From Bacillus safensis (lineage in GTDB: Bacteria; Bacillota; Bacilli; Bacillales; Bacillaceae): a stretch of 64,000 bases of DNA. The first letter of the stretch is position 1. Each line of letters starts with the position of its first letter. This document shows, piece after piece, positions 55,818 through 64,000 of this stretch. A program made the position numbers and the translations under genes. The stretch covers positions 1 to 64,000 of the forward strand of contig BSBG01000009.1 of assembly GCA_030159235.1 (NCBI GenBank), given 5' to 3'. The notes beneath the pieces were generated by a model that was given only the letters and a program-made list of their open reading frames with translations, was not told the origin of the DNA and searched no databases.

Positions 55818-56903
55818 TTATACAGTCGCTTCTTGCTCTTCTTTCACCGCTTTTTCAATATCTTTAAAACGGCTCGATACAGTAGACGCACTAATGCCAT
55901 ACTTTTTCGCTACTTGCGCTTGAGAAAGCGGGGCATCACTTGCAAGTGAATGAATATAGTATTCAATTCCCGCAGCAAATGACGCTGCTTTACGGATGAC
56001 CGGTGACTTCTGATCACAGTAGGCTTTCCAAACTGTTAAAGCACCATCTGTCAGACTTTGGTCACCGTGCTCCTTCATTCCATCTTCAATCAGTTTGGCT
56101 GCTTCCAACTGAACGTCACTTGCCCAGTCCATCTGGTCTGCTGATAGACCTGCATTGCCTTCTGCTTGTGCAGGTGTTTCTAATTCTTCTACTTCTTGCT
56201 TCGCAAACATACACTTCAACACATCAGGGAATGATTCTCTCATAAATGTGCTACGCGCTCCTCCATTTGCTTCATATGCGTCAACAAGCTGGCGCACCTG
56301 AAGAAGAAGAGTATCTGTAAACTCTTTCGCAAACATCGTATATTGAATGAAAAACTCTGCTTTTTCTTCAAATTGAACAGGAAAACCAAGCACGAGACTT
56401 CCCTTCTCTGGCAGTACCGTTTGATCTGGTTTTACATCCACTTCAACCTTTTCAGCTGTTACCATATTCTCAAAGTAAAGAGACTCGTCCGTTTTTTCAT
56501 TTAATAAAAGCAAAGATGGTTCCATGTCTGTCCAAGACTGGACCACTTGTCTTGTTTTCGGACGGGTAATATCTTCTGCTTTTTTTGTCAGGAATTCTTG
56601 GAAAATGGTTTCTTTCTGATCCGTTAATGGACGGAAGAAGATGCCCCATACACTCAAATGAAAGACTGAGATTTGTTGCGTTTCTTTATCCATATCTGCA
56701 AGGAAAGAAAACTCATTAATGAATTGATTGATCGCTCTCTGATGCTTAGAGAAAGCATAATTCATTAAATCCTTTTGAACTTGTACAGCTTCCTTAAACA
56801 CAAGCTCAGACGTTTGTTCTCCGCCTGACTTTTGACCACAGCAATGTTTATATTTTTTTCCGCTTCCGCATGGGCAGAGCGCATTTCGTTTAATTTTTCC
56901 CAA
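55818..56903 (-). CDS. yccF: SEC-C motif protein YccF-like with C-terminal HTH
   Basis: 361 residues. N-terminal zinc-binding SEC-C motif NALCPCGSGKKYKHCCGQ (CxCx8CC). The middle is unassigned. The C-terminus SQAQVAKKYGISASTVSSRF is a helix-turn-helix. A zinc knuckle plus HTH suggests a nucleic-acid or chaperone-linked role, not established. In B. subtilis yccF also neighbours natK. Confidence 0.8.
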   Translation of the reverse strand: MGKIKRNALCPCGSGKKYKHCCGQKSGGEQTSELVFKEAVQVQKDLMNYAFSKHQRAINQFINEFSFLADMDKETQQISVFHLSVWGIFFRPLTDQKETIFQEFLTKKAEDITRPKTRQVVQSWTDMEPSLLLLNEKTDESLYFENMVTAEKVEVDVKPDQTVLPEKGSLVLGFPVQFEEKAEFFIQYTMFAKEFTDTLLLQVRQLVDAYEANGGARSTFMRESFPDVLKCMFAKQEVEELETPAQAEGNAGLSADQMDWASDVQLEAAKLIEDGMKEHGDQSLTDGALTVWKAYCDQKSPVIRKAASFAAGIEYYIHSLASDAPLSQAQVAKKYGISASTVSSRFKDIEKAVKEEQEATV

Positions 56904-57094
56904 AATAAAACCTCCGACATTCTAGTCTAACCTCACTATTTTAACAAACGATTGCACAGGAGGGTTTTATTTTCAAGAAAAAAGAAAAATCAGAATGATC
57001 AGTTAAATAATAAAGACACCTGAAGAGCACGACATATCATAGGAAAGTCAGGCTTTCTCTGTTTATTTTCTCCAATCATTCCAACAGATTTTCC

Positions 57095-58033
57095 TCAGCT
57101 CATTCCTTCGAATAACTGCTTTGCTTCAAAATAAAAGATTTGAACGAATTTCTTCGTATTAACTCTGCCTGTCGATCCTGCAGATGAAGATGTCTTCTGC
57201 ATTTCTTTCATTCTTTGACTGACATCGGTAAAATCAAAAAACTTCGATGCGTAGTGCTCAAACTTAGGATTTGAGAAATCTGTTAATCCTAGTGACGCAA
57301 AATGATTCAAGGAATGATGAATAGCTCGTCTAATCCGCTGCTCCGCCGCTTTCACTTCCCGCATCACTTCAACATCGGTTGCATTATGGCCCAGCTTTCT
57401 TTCTGCTGTTTTGATAAACAGCTGCTTTAACGGCGGGAAATTGACCTCATGAGAATTGGCTGACTGTGTTTCATGTAAATAGATCAGTATCTCTAATAAA
57501 TCCTTAGAGCCGCTCTCACCAACAATTCCTAGTTCGGATAAGAGGAATTCTCCAGCCTCTTTCATCGTTCTCCTCTTCGCCCCAGCGCCAGCATCTTGAG
57601 ACAACACAGGCTCTAATGGCAGCACATGACGAAGAGAGGCTTGAATATCGTAAATCGATTTTTCCAGCTTGATACGCTCCATGACTTTTCGAATCACACT
57701 GACGATCTCAATTCGATTGACGGGCTTATGAATGTAATATTCAATCCCTAGTTCATAGGCTTCTGCCATCATCTCTTTCGCTTCTACTTGGGAAATCATC
57801 ATGACCTTACCTTTGAATTCAGGGTGAATATGGCGAATGGTTTGAATGCCATCTCTAGCAGGCATTAAAAGATCAATCAAAAGGATGTCTACTTTCTTTA
57901 GGTTCAGTAAATGAGCCTCTAATTCAATTCCGTCATCTGCTTCATCCACGACCTCTCCCAAATCCTCATCCTCAATAATTTGACCTAAAATCGAGCGTAT
58001 TGCACGATCATCATCTGCAATGAAAAATCGCAT
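57095..58033 (-). CDS. glnL: Response regulator GlnL
   Basis: 312 residues. Receiver domain: FFIADDDRAI, phospho-Asp in ILLIDLLMPARDG, Lys in YYIHKPVNRIE; then a GlnL/YcbB-type DNA-binding output domain (about 150-300). With GlnK it activates glsA-glnT when glutamine is available. ATG four bases after the glnK stop. Confidence 0.9.
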   Translation of the reverse strand: MRFFIADDDRAIRSILGQIIEDEDLGEVVDEADDGIELEAHLLNLKKVDILLIDLLMPARDGIQTIRHIHPEFKGKVMMISQVEAKEMMAEAYELGIEYYIHKPVNRIEIVSVIRKVMERIKLEKSIYDIQASLRHVLPLEPVLSQDAGAGAKRRTMKEAGEFLLSELGIVGESGSKDLLEILIYLHETQSANSHEVNFPPLKQLFIKTAERKLGHNATDVEVMREVKAAEQRIRRAIHHSLNHFASLGLTDFSNPKFEHYASKFFDFTDVSQRMKEMQKTSSSAGSTGRVNTKKFVQIFYFEAKQLFEGMS

Positions 58034-58037
58034 ACAC

Positions 58038-59324
58038 TCACCCTCTCTGTATTAAATTTTGTATAGGAAGGACAAGCAGAAAAGCTGTTCCTTTCGTTTC
58101 TTTTTGTTCGATTTTAATTTGACCGCCAAGCTCTTGAACCAGCTCTCTCACATAGGATAAGCCAATTCCAGTAGATGGTGTTCCAAATGCATCGAATTTT
58201 GAAGTATAGCCTGGGTCAAATACAATCTCTCTCATTTTTTCAGGAATTCCCGGTCCATCATCTTCAATCCGAATCTCTATTTTATCATGACTTCCATTCA
58301 ATACGAGTGAGATCATTCCGGTATCCTTTATTGCTTCAACCGCATTTGCCATTAAATTATTAATAAGCGATAAGAAAATGAACACATGATAATCATGCAA
58401 ATGAATGCCTCTTATATCAGATGTAAACATAATGTTTTTCCCAAGAGATAGAGCATACTTCTCTTGAATGCGGATCACAATTTGAACGAGCTCTTCCGCC
58501 TTCATATAGTCTTGCATATTTTCCTTGGAAATGAGCTTTGAAAGCCCAGCATAAATACGTTGATTGTCTTTTTTCACTTCATGGATTTCTCCTGCAAGCT
58601 TTAACAGCTCCTGACTTACTTTCTTGCCTGCTTCGTGTTCATGCAGCAGACGATAAAGCCGGTAGGATTCCTGCGTAATATGCTCTGTGTGTTTTAACGT
58701 TTTCTTTAAGTGAACCGTCTCTTCATATAAATTTGAAATGACCATCATCATATGCTCATTTTGTTTCATGATCTGCTTCTCTCTTGATTGTGCTTCATAC
58801 AGCTTCATCATATTGAAAAAACTGATCACCACAAAGCTGTGAGCAAATGCAATGAGGAACATATCACTCAGCTTTGACAGAGTCATCGTTGTATCAAACA
58901 CTAAAAATTGTACAAACAGCTCGACAAAATCAGCCACTAATTCGATCATCAGACCGATGACCCCAATGAAAATAGACCGCTGTTTAAAGCGTCCCGTACG
59001 CACGGCAAAAAACAGGAAGGCATAAGTAAAGTAGAAAAAGAAGCTTGGGAATTGCTGATACAATGATGCAGCCAAATCAGCATTCTGCTGAATCAAATCT
59101 AAGCATACCCGAAAAAGCACAATAGCTGCGCCTGTTAAAAATCCCGGCAAAAGCGGTCTAGATGTTCTTAAAAGTAATAAACAAAAGAAAAACGCAGGTG
59201 CGCCAAAGCTGATGCGAAACGTCTCATTCACAGGATAAAACTTCAGCTCTCCTGCAAGCGGCACAATGACCATCATAAAGATTAAAATGAATGCGTCTTT
59301 TTTAACAAGCTGATTTAAACTCAA
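58038..59324 (-). CDS. glnK: Sensor histidine kinase GlnK (glutamine sensing)
   Basis: 428 residues from TTG 59324. About six membrane segments (to residue 195), coiled linker, and a GHKL ATPase domain with NNLMANAVEAI (N box), DDGPGIPE (G1) and GTPSTGIGLSYVRELVQELGG (G2). Start: the frame is open to ATG 59441, but a good sigma-A promoter (59388-59360) lies inside that extra part, and AAGGGA precedes the TTG, giving the length expected of GlnK. Confidence 0.88.
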   Translation of the reverse strand: MSLNQLVKKDAFILIFMMVIVPLAGELKFYPVNETFRISFGAPAFFFCLLLLRTSRPLLPGFLTGAAIVLFRVCLDLIQQNADLAASLYQQFPSFFFYFTYAFLFFAVRTGRFKQRSIFIGVIGLMIELVADFVELFVQFLVFDTTMTLSKLSDMFLIAFAHSFVVISFFNMMKLYEAQSREKQIMKQNEHMMMVISNLYEETVHLKKTLKHTEHITQESYRLYRLLHEHEAGKKVSQELLKLAGEIHEVKKDNQRIYAGLSKLISKENMQDYMKAEELVQIVIRIQEKYALSLGKNIMFTSDIRGIHLHDYHVFIFLSLINNLMANAVEAIKDTGMISLVLNGSHDKIEIRIEDDGPGIPEKMREIVFDPGYTSKFDAFGTPSTGIGLSYVRELVQELGGQIKIEQKETKGTAFLLVLPIQNLIQRG

Positions 59325-59359
59325 ATGACTGACATCCCTTCCCCTGTTTGCATAGCCAC

Positions 59360-59388
59360 AGTATACAAGGAGACTCTTTACTCGACAA
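59360..59388 (-). promoter_or_regulatory. Sigma-A promoter of glnKL
   Basis: Minus strand TTGTCG, 17-bp spacer, TATACT. Transcript would start about 30 nt before TTG 59324. Confidence 0.6.
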
Positions 59389-59545
59389 TGTACAAAAAAA
59401 TTATTTTCACGACTCCTTTTATCCCCAAAATCCTTTTTCATGACTATTCACCGAGACAGTAAGGTGACCTTTCAGCTATTCAACGTTTTGGATTTTGACT
59501 ACAATAACGGGAATTGTTTAGACAATATTCGACAGACTGATTTTT

Positions 59546-59561
59546 ATTTGTAAGTTTTTCT
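59546..59561 (+). promoter_or_regulatory. Candidate GlnL binding direct repeat upstream of glsA
   Basis: ATTTGT-AAGT-TTTTCT resembles the GlnL recognition pattern TTTTGT-N4-TTTTGT (one mismatch per half) and lies about 38 bp upstream of a possible -35 (TTGAAT 59599) with -10 TATATG (59623). Confidence 0.35.
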
Positions 59562-59625
59562 GTAGATTTACGTCAGATTGTGTAGTTTCCAAGATAAATT
59601 GAATGAATAATTTTAGTGAAACTAT

Positions 59626-59641
59626 ATGTAAGCGTTTTCTT
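59626..59641 (+). promoter_or_regulatory. cre-like site upstream of glsA
   Basis: ATGTAAGCGTTTTCTT fits the cre pattern with one mismatch and overlaps the candidate -10, implying CcpA repression of glsA-glnT. The remaining 200 bp to 59841 hold no further signal I can support. Confidence 0.5.
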
Positions 59642-59841
59642 TATTTTCACTAAAAACCCTTTTTGTTTTTCCGCCGACAATGCCTGCATTTGAACATATA
59701 TTTAGGTGTAAAGGAGTGGTACAAGCAGCGCATGACAAGTTCCTTGAAGATGTGTAACATGTTTTCGTGCCTATTTGATCGCATGTTTTGTCATCCGCCA
59801 ATTCAATAGGGTACTTTTTGATTTTTGATTGGAGGAATCGT

Positions 59842-60822
59842 ATGAAAACAGCAATTTCTAATAATACACAACACGCATGCCAGTCTTCTGTTGATCAATG
59901 GGCAGAAGAAATACGTCCGTATTACAAAAACGGACAGAATGCTGGCTACATTCCAGCACTTGGAAAAGTGAATTCCTCTCAACTTGGTATCAGCGTAATC
60001 GGCCCAGATGGATCATCTGTACGATATGGTGATTGGGATGTTCCCTTTACCCTACAAAGTATCTCAAAAGTGATCAGCTTTATAGCTGCCTGTTTAGGAA
60101 GAGGCGTACCTTACGTCTTGGATCGGGTAGATGTAGAGCCGACTGGTGATGCATTTAATTCCATCTACCGTCTTGAGATGCATAAACCGGGGAAACCCTT
60201 TAATCCAATGATTAATGCTGGAGCTATTACCGTATCCTCCATCCTTCCCGGAAATACTTCTACAGAAAAGCTAGAATATATTTTCGATTTAATCGAAAAC
60301 TTAATAGGTAAGCGTCCTTCTGTTAATGAAGAGGTTTATCAATCGGAATGGGCAACTGCGCATCGAAATCGGGCACTTGCTTATTATTTAAAAGAAACCA
60401 ATTACTTAGAAGCAGATGTAGAGGACACGTTAGAAGTGTATTTAAAGCAATGTTCCATCGAGGTCACAACAGAGGACATTGCCTTGATTGGACTGATTAT
60501 ATCAAGTGATGGCTACCATCCCTTTAAACAAGTCCAAGTCATCCCAAAAGATATCGCCAGACTAACAAAAGCATTGATGCTGACATGCGGCATGTATAAT
60601 GCGTCTGGTAATTTTGCTGCTTTCGTAGGCGTTCCAGCCAAAAGTGGTGTGTCTGGAGGAATCATGGCTTGCGTTCCGCCAAGCGCAAGAAGAGAGTTCC
60701 CGTTTCATACAGGCTGTGGAATCGGCATTTACGGTCCCGCCATTGACGATTGCGGAAATAGTATTACCGGTGTCATGATGCTGAAAAAGCTCGCCAAAGA
60801 GTGGGATCTCAGTATTTTTTAA
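59842..60822 (+). CDS. glsA: Glutaminase
   Basis: 326 residues, serine-dependent beta-lactamase-like glutaminase: glutamine to glutamate and ammonia. Catalytic Ser-x-x-Lys in LQSISKVISF, plus NPMINAGAI, LTCGMYNASG and AKSGVSGGIMA. ATG 59842 after GGAGG at 6 bases; residues upstream are not family-like. First gene of glsA-glnT, divergent from glnKL. Confidence 0.94.
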   Translation: MKTAISNNTQHACQSSVDQWAEEIRPYYKNGQNAGYIPALGKVNSSQLGISVIGPDGSSVRYGDWDVPFTLQSISKVISFIAACLGRGVPYVLDRVDVEPTGDAFNSIYRLEMHKPGKPFNPMINAGAITVSSILPGNTSTEKLEYIFDLIENLIGKRPSVNEEVYQSEWATAHRNRALAYYLKETNYLEADVEDTLEVYLKQCSIEVTTEDIALIGLIISSDGYHPFKQVQVIPKDIARLTKALMLTCGMYNASGNFAAFVGVPAKSGVSGGIMACVPPSARREFPFHTGCGIGIYGPAIDDCGNSITGVMMLKKLAKEWDLSIF

Positions 60823-60855
60823 AAAGAACAGTGATGAATTCGAAGAGGTGATGTT

Positions 60856-62283
60856 ATGAACGAAAAAGATTTGCTATCTTATTTAACACATACAAATGAT
60901 TTTATTTGGACTTATATTGTGATTGCTCTGTTACTTGGAGTTGGGCTCTACTTCACATATAGAACACGCTTCCTGCAAGTGAGAATGATTAAAGAAATGG
61001 TGCTTGTCCTGAAAGAAGGAAGAAAAGAAAAAGAGGGGATATCACCGTTCCAAGCATTCGCTATCAGTATGGCGGCACGTGTAGGAACAGGAAATATCAC
61101 AGGGATTGCCATCGCCATTGCCATTGGCGGCCCCGGTGCCATCTTTTGGATGTGGATCGTAGCAATTATTGGATCTGCTTCAAGTTTCGTCGAAAGTACA
61201 CTAGCTCAAGTGTATAAAATAAAAGATAAAACAGGCTTCCGCGGTGGACCTGCTTATTACATGGAAAAAGGGTTAAACAAACGCTGGATGGGGATATTAT
61301 TTGCGATCCTCATTACGATTTCTTTTGGAATCGTCTTTAATGCGGTTCAATCAAATACAATCACCGTCGCTTTTAAAAGCTCCTTTGGTTTAGACCGTTT
61401 AACAGTCGGGATTGTGATGGCTGTCATTTTTGCAGCGATCATTTTCAAGGGAATCCACGCAATTGCAAAGGCTTCTGAGTACATTGTCGTTGTGCTTGCG
61501 GTAGCTTACATCGGAATTGCATTCTTTGTCATTGTCACAAATATCACTGAACTTCCTGGTGTCATCAGCACGATTGTGAAACACGCCTTCGGGTTTGAAC
61601 AGTTCGCTGGCGGTACACTAGGCGGAGCCTTATTACAAGGAATTAAACGTGGTCTCTTCTCGAATGAAGCTGGTATGGGTAGTGCACCTAACGCAGCAGC
61701 AACAGCTGTGACGAGTCATCCTGTTAAACAAGGATTAATCCAAGCATTCGGCGTGTTAACAGATACGTTAATTATTTGTACGAGCACAGCCTTTCTTGTG
61801 CTATTCTCTGATGCATATAAAACAACGAATCTGCAAGGAATTGAATTAACGCAGGCTTCTCTTAGTCAGCACATTGGACCATGGGCCTCTGGTTTCCTTG
61901 CCATCATGATTTTCCTATTTGCATTTAGTACATTGATCGGTAACTATTACTATGGTGAAACGAACATTGAATTCCTTGGAGCGAATAAAGTTTGGCTTAA
62001 CATCTATCGAATTGCCGTTATCGGAATGGTTCTTTTCGGTGCGGTTGCCACTGTTCCTCTCGTTTGGGGTCTAGCCGATCTCTTCATGGGACTCATGGTG
62101 ATCGTCAACCTCATTGCCATTACCATGTTGTCTAAGGTCGCCTTTGCAGCACTGAAGGATTACATGAGACAGAAAAAAGAAGGCAAAGATCCTGTTTTCT
62201 ATAAAAATGCCGTTCCAAACAATGAGAAAATTGAATGCTGGGACGACGAACCTGCTTCATTGAAAAAGAATCAAATTGGGTAA
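60856..62283 (+). CDS. glnT: Glutamine/alanine:Na+ symporter GlnT (AGCS family)
   Basis: 475 residues, 11-12 membrane segments. AGCS signatures: ARVGTGNITGIAIAIAIGGP and FRGGPAYYMEKGLN, SNEAGMGSAPNAAA. Imports glutamine with Na+. 33 bp after glsA, ATG with GAGGTGATG. Acts with GlsA to use glutamine. Confidence 0.93.
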   Translation: MNEKDLLSYLTHTNDFIWTYIVIALLLGVGLYFTYRTRFLQVRMIKEMVLVLKEGRKEKEGISPFQAFAISMAARVGTGNITGIAIAIAIGGPGAIFWMWIVAIIGSASSFVESTLAQVYKIKDKTGFRGGPAYYMEKGLNKRWMGILFAILITISFGIVFNAVQSNTITVAFKSSFGLDRLTVGIVMAVIFAAIIFKGIHAIAKASEYIVVVLAVAYIGIAFFVIVTNITELPGVISTIVKHAFGFEQFAGGTLGGALLQGIKRGLFSNEAGMGSAPNAAATAVTSHPVKQGLIQAFGVLTDTLIICTSTAFLVLFSDAYKTTNLQGIELTQASLSQHIGPWASGFLAIMIFLFAFSTLIGNYYYGETNIEFLGANKVWLNIYRIAVIGMVLFGAVATVPLVWGLADLFMGLMVIVNLIAITMLSKVAFAALKDYMRQKKEGKDPVFYKNAVPNNEKIECWDDEPASLKKNQIG

Positions 62284-62285
62284 AT

Positions 62286-62314
62286 CAAAAAAGCTCTGAT
62301 CAGAGCTTTTTTCT
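62286..62314. terminator. Bidirectional terminator glnT / hydrolase
   Basis: AAAAAAGCTCTGATCAGAGCTTTTTT, a perfect palindrome. Confidence 0.92.
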
Positions 62315-63175
62315 TTATGCCAAAAATTCGAGTATGAGTTTGTTGACGACTTCTGGTTTTTCATGATTGATCCAATGAGAGGCATCGTCGACAAAGATTA
62401 GCTGGCCATTCGGACAATTCTTAATGGTTTCCTTCGCCAGCTTTCTGCTTAAAAACTTGTCCTCCATTCCCCAAATCATGCGAACAGGAATAAGAATCCG
62501 TTTGGAAATTGGCTTTTCAAAGCCGCCTTTTTTGATGGCTCGGTACCAATTCAGCATTGAGGTCAAGGCGCCAGGCTGCGTCCAAGCGAGCTTGTAGCTT
62601 GAGACATCTCCCTTCGTGAACAAATGTGGTCTTGCAGTCAGCCCGATGGCTTCATCCAGTCTTTGAAAGTGATTTTCTTGAAGTGCTGCTTCTGGAACAT
62701 TCGGAAGCTGAAAGAAAGCGATATAGGAGCTTTTCTTCCACTGTGGCGGATAAAACGGAAGAACCTTCATCATCACCCGCGGATGCGGCATATTGACAAT
62801 GATTAATTTTTCGACATATTGAGAGCGGGTTGAAGCCAAATGCCAAGCAACAGCTCCACCCCAGTCGTGTCCGCCGACAATTGCCTTTTGATTCGGGCTC
62901 AGCGTCTTAATCAATCCTACGATATCATCTCTCAGTTGATCTAATACGTAGGATTCGACTCCTTCTGGCTTATCACTTAGATGGTAGCCTCTTTGATCAG
63001 GAACGACAACACGATAGCCTGCTTCAGCCAAGGGGATGATTTGATTTTTCCAGCCGTACCAAAACTCAGGAAACCCATGCAGCAAGACAAGCAGCGGACC
63101 ATCCTTAGGGCCAGCCATTGCTGTATGGAGCCTAATGCCATTTGTTTGGATATATTGAAACTCAATTTGTTCCAT
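62315..63175 (-). CDS. Alpha/beta hydrolase, epoxide-hydrolase-like (YfhM-like)
   Basis: 286 residues. HGFPEFWYGW oxyanion hole, Asp nucleophile in VGGHDWGGAVAW (epoxide hydrolase/dehalogenase type), and His in DDASHWINHEKPE. Cytosolic; substrate unknown. Resembles B. subtilis YfhM, which is located elsewhere in that genome. Confidence 0.87.
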   Translation of the reverse strand: MEQIEFQYIQTNGIRLHTAMAGPKDGPLLVLLHGFPEFWYGWKNQIIPLAEAGYRVVVPDQRGYHLSDKPEGVESYVLDQLRDDIVGLIKTLSPNQKAIVGGHDWGGAVAWHLASTRSQYVEKLIIVNMPHPRVMMKVLPFYPPQWKKSSYIAFFQLPNVPEAALQENHFQRLDEAIGLTARPHLFTKGDVSSYKLAWTQPGALTSMLNWYRAIKKGGFEKPISKRILIPVRMIWGMEDKFLSRKLAKETIKNCPNGQLIFVDDASHWINHEKPEVVNKLILEFLA

Positions 63176-63256
63176 TCCTTTGCCACCCTTCTCCTTGCCC
63201 TTTTATTCTTCCAACATAGCATATTTTCCATTTTTCAGAAAATAAAAGCACTCCTC

Positions 63257-63286
63257 AAAAAACCTTCACTATGGTGAAGGTTTTTT
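63257..63286 (-). terminator. Terminator of the VOC gene
   Basis: AAAAAACCTTCAC tat GTGAAGGTTTTTT-type hairpin. Confidence 0.9.
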
Positions 63287-63288
63287 GA

Positions 63289-63654
63289 CTATTTCATATA
63301 ATTCAGAACCCAGATGAGCCCATTTTTCCGATCCTGTACTTGTCCGTGAAGTGCACCAAAGAAAGTATCCTGTAATTCGACTAGTACATCTCCATCAGCT
63401 TCTAGCGCTTCATAAACAGCCTTTAGTTCTTCTTCATTGTCAAACTGCATAATCAATCTGAGGTTCTCTGGCTTTGGTGTGCGTCCAAACGTATCTGAAA
63501 AGTGAAGCAGTGATTCCCCAAGGTGCAATTCAGCATGCAGGACACGGTCTTGTTGTTCATTTAAGATATGAATCTCCCCACCAAAAATTCCTTGATAATA
63601 TTGAAGAGATTCCTTCACATCTTCTACGACAATATAAGGACTAACGCTAATCAT
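63289..63654 (-). CDS. VOC-family (glyoxalase/PhnB-like) protein
   Basis: 121 residues, one vicinal-oxygen-chelate domain: PYIVVEDVKESLQYYQGIFG start, LHLGESLLHFSD, and GALHGQVQDRKNGLIWVLN end. PhnB-like members are often metal-free and of unknown role. ATG 63654 follows GAGGAGG at 9 bases; the frame extends 24 codons upstream without support. Confidence 0.87.
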   Translation of the reverse strand: MISVSPYIVVEDVKESLQYYQGIFGGEIHILNEQQDRVLHAELHLGESLLHFSDTFGRTPKPENLRLIMQFDNEEELKAVYEALEADGDVLVELQDTFFGALHGQVQDRKNGLIWVLNYMK

Positions 63655-63715
63655 ATCCCTCATCCTCCTCTTGTTCCGTCCATCATCTCTTTTATAGCTT
63701 ATCCCAAATCGTATG

Positions 63716-63753
63716 AAAAAAGGCACAAATCGTCAACGGATTTGCACCTTTTA
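63716..63753 (-). terminator. Terminator of the permease gene at the window end
   Basis: AAAGGTGCAAATC / GATTTGTGCCTTT stem with T tract on the minus strand. Confidence 0.88.
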
Positions 63754-63754
63754 T

Positions 63755-64000
63755 TCATGAAGATTTCGCTAATTCACTGTGTTTGCTTGAATACGCTGCG
63801 TACATGACGACACCGATTAACAGCCAAACCCCAAAGTAAATCCAGGTCCGGCCTGGTAAGTTGAGCATTAGGAACAAGCAGCAGCCCATTGATATAATCG
63901 GCAAGACCGGCACAAAGGGAACCCGGAATCCCCTTTCAAGCTGCTGATGTGTCTTTCTCAAAATAAGCACAGACAAACTGACCATGGCAAACGTTAATAA
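63755..64000 (-). CDS. APC-family (cationic) amino-acid permease, C-terminal part
   Basis: Open to the window edge, so truncated at its N-terminus; 81 residues seen. SLSVLILRKTHQQLERGFRV followed by PFVPVLPIISM and two last membrane segments is the typical C-terminal end of CAT/YfnA-type permeases (the 'FRVPFVPxxP' motif). Full family length is about 460. Confidence 0.85.
   Translation of the reverse strand, partial: LLTFAMVSLSVLILRKTHQQLERGFRVPFVPVLPIISMGCCLFLMLNLPGRTWIYFGVWLLIGVVMYAAYSSKHSELAKSS

Overview
The window is chromosomal DNA of a Bacillus of the pumilus group (B. pumilus / B. safensis / B. altitudinis type). The evidence is low-to-moderate G+C, strong AGGAGG-like ribosome sites with frequent TTG/GTG starts, sigma-A, sigma-B and sigma-W type promoters, and long stretches that match, in reverse order, the B. 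subtilis 168 interval from ybgH/ycbA through yccF-ycdA-ycdF-yceB-yceH-opuA-amhX-ycgA-ldh-lctP-ycgF-ycgI-nadE-aroK. Family names come from recognising the proteins and from remembered B. subtilis gene order; no database search was run.

Layout. 1-1160: C-terminus of a methyltransferase, then shikimate kinase aroK with a deleted tandem copy of aroK beside it. 1246-11873: a catabolic island between aroK and nadE. It has an IclR regulator, a divergent multispanning permease, and an operon read leftwards for a citryl-CoA-lyase-like enzyme, aldehyde dehydrogenase, type I 3-dehydroquinate dehydratase, TPP enzyme, cupin, class III CoA-transferase and MFS importer. The operon promoter carries a cre-like site between -35 and -10 and a palindrome just downstream, so it looks substrate-induced and catabolite-repressed. 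I cannot name the substrate; this is the best candidate for an undescribed pathway. 12085-17202: nadE, ycgI, ycgH, ycgG, a small membrane protein and ycgF. 17317-22870: kanosamine operon ntdABC with a glcP-like exporter/symporter and divergent ntdR, placed between ycgF and lctP. 22923-25536: ldh-lctP behind two Rex-type operators. 25753-33238: ycgA, amhX, an SDR whose catalytic Tyr is Phe, a hydrolase, and the opuA glycine-betaine importer.

33636-43827: a Ter-type stress operon. Three TerD paralogues (yceC, yceD, yceE) and a TerC protein (yceF) follow a sigma-W-like promoter; after a terminator-like hairpin come an HpcH/CitE-like lyase, two phosphoribosyltransferase-like proteins, a HAD phosphatase, YceG and the TelA-type YceH. 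This is the 'biosynthetic module' predicted to make an unknown nucleoside-like metabolite. 44085-50378: yceB, a membrane acyltransferase, ycdF (candidate sigma-B promoter), cwlJ, lipoprotein ycdA, and an orphan gene in an A+T-rich island. 50435-55156: natAB sodium-efflux ABC transporter with divergent natRK two-component system, and aldo/keto reductase yccK. 55157-64000: a frameshifted small ORF, SEC-C protein yccF, glutamine-sensing glnK-glnL divergent from glsA-glnT, an epoxide-hydrolase-like protein, a VOC protein and the C-terminus of an amino-acid permease cut by the window end.

No rRNA, tRNA, CRISPR array, insertion sequence or prophage gene was recognised. A 118/84-bp dispersed intergenic element with inverted ends occurs twice, in the same orientation.
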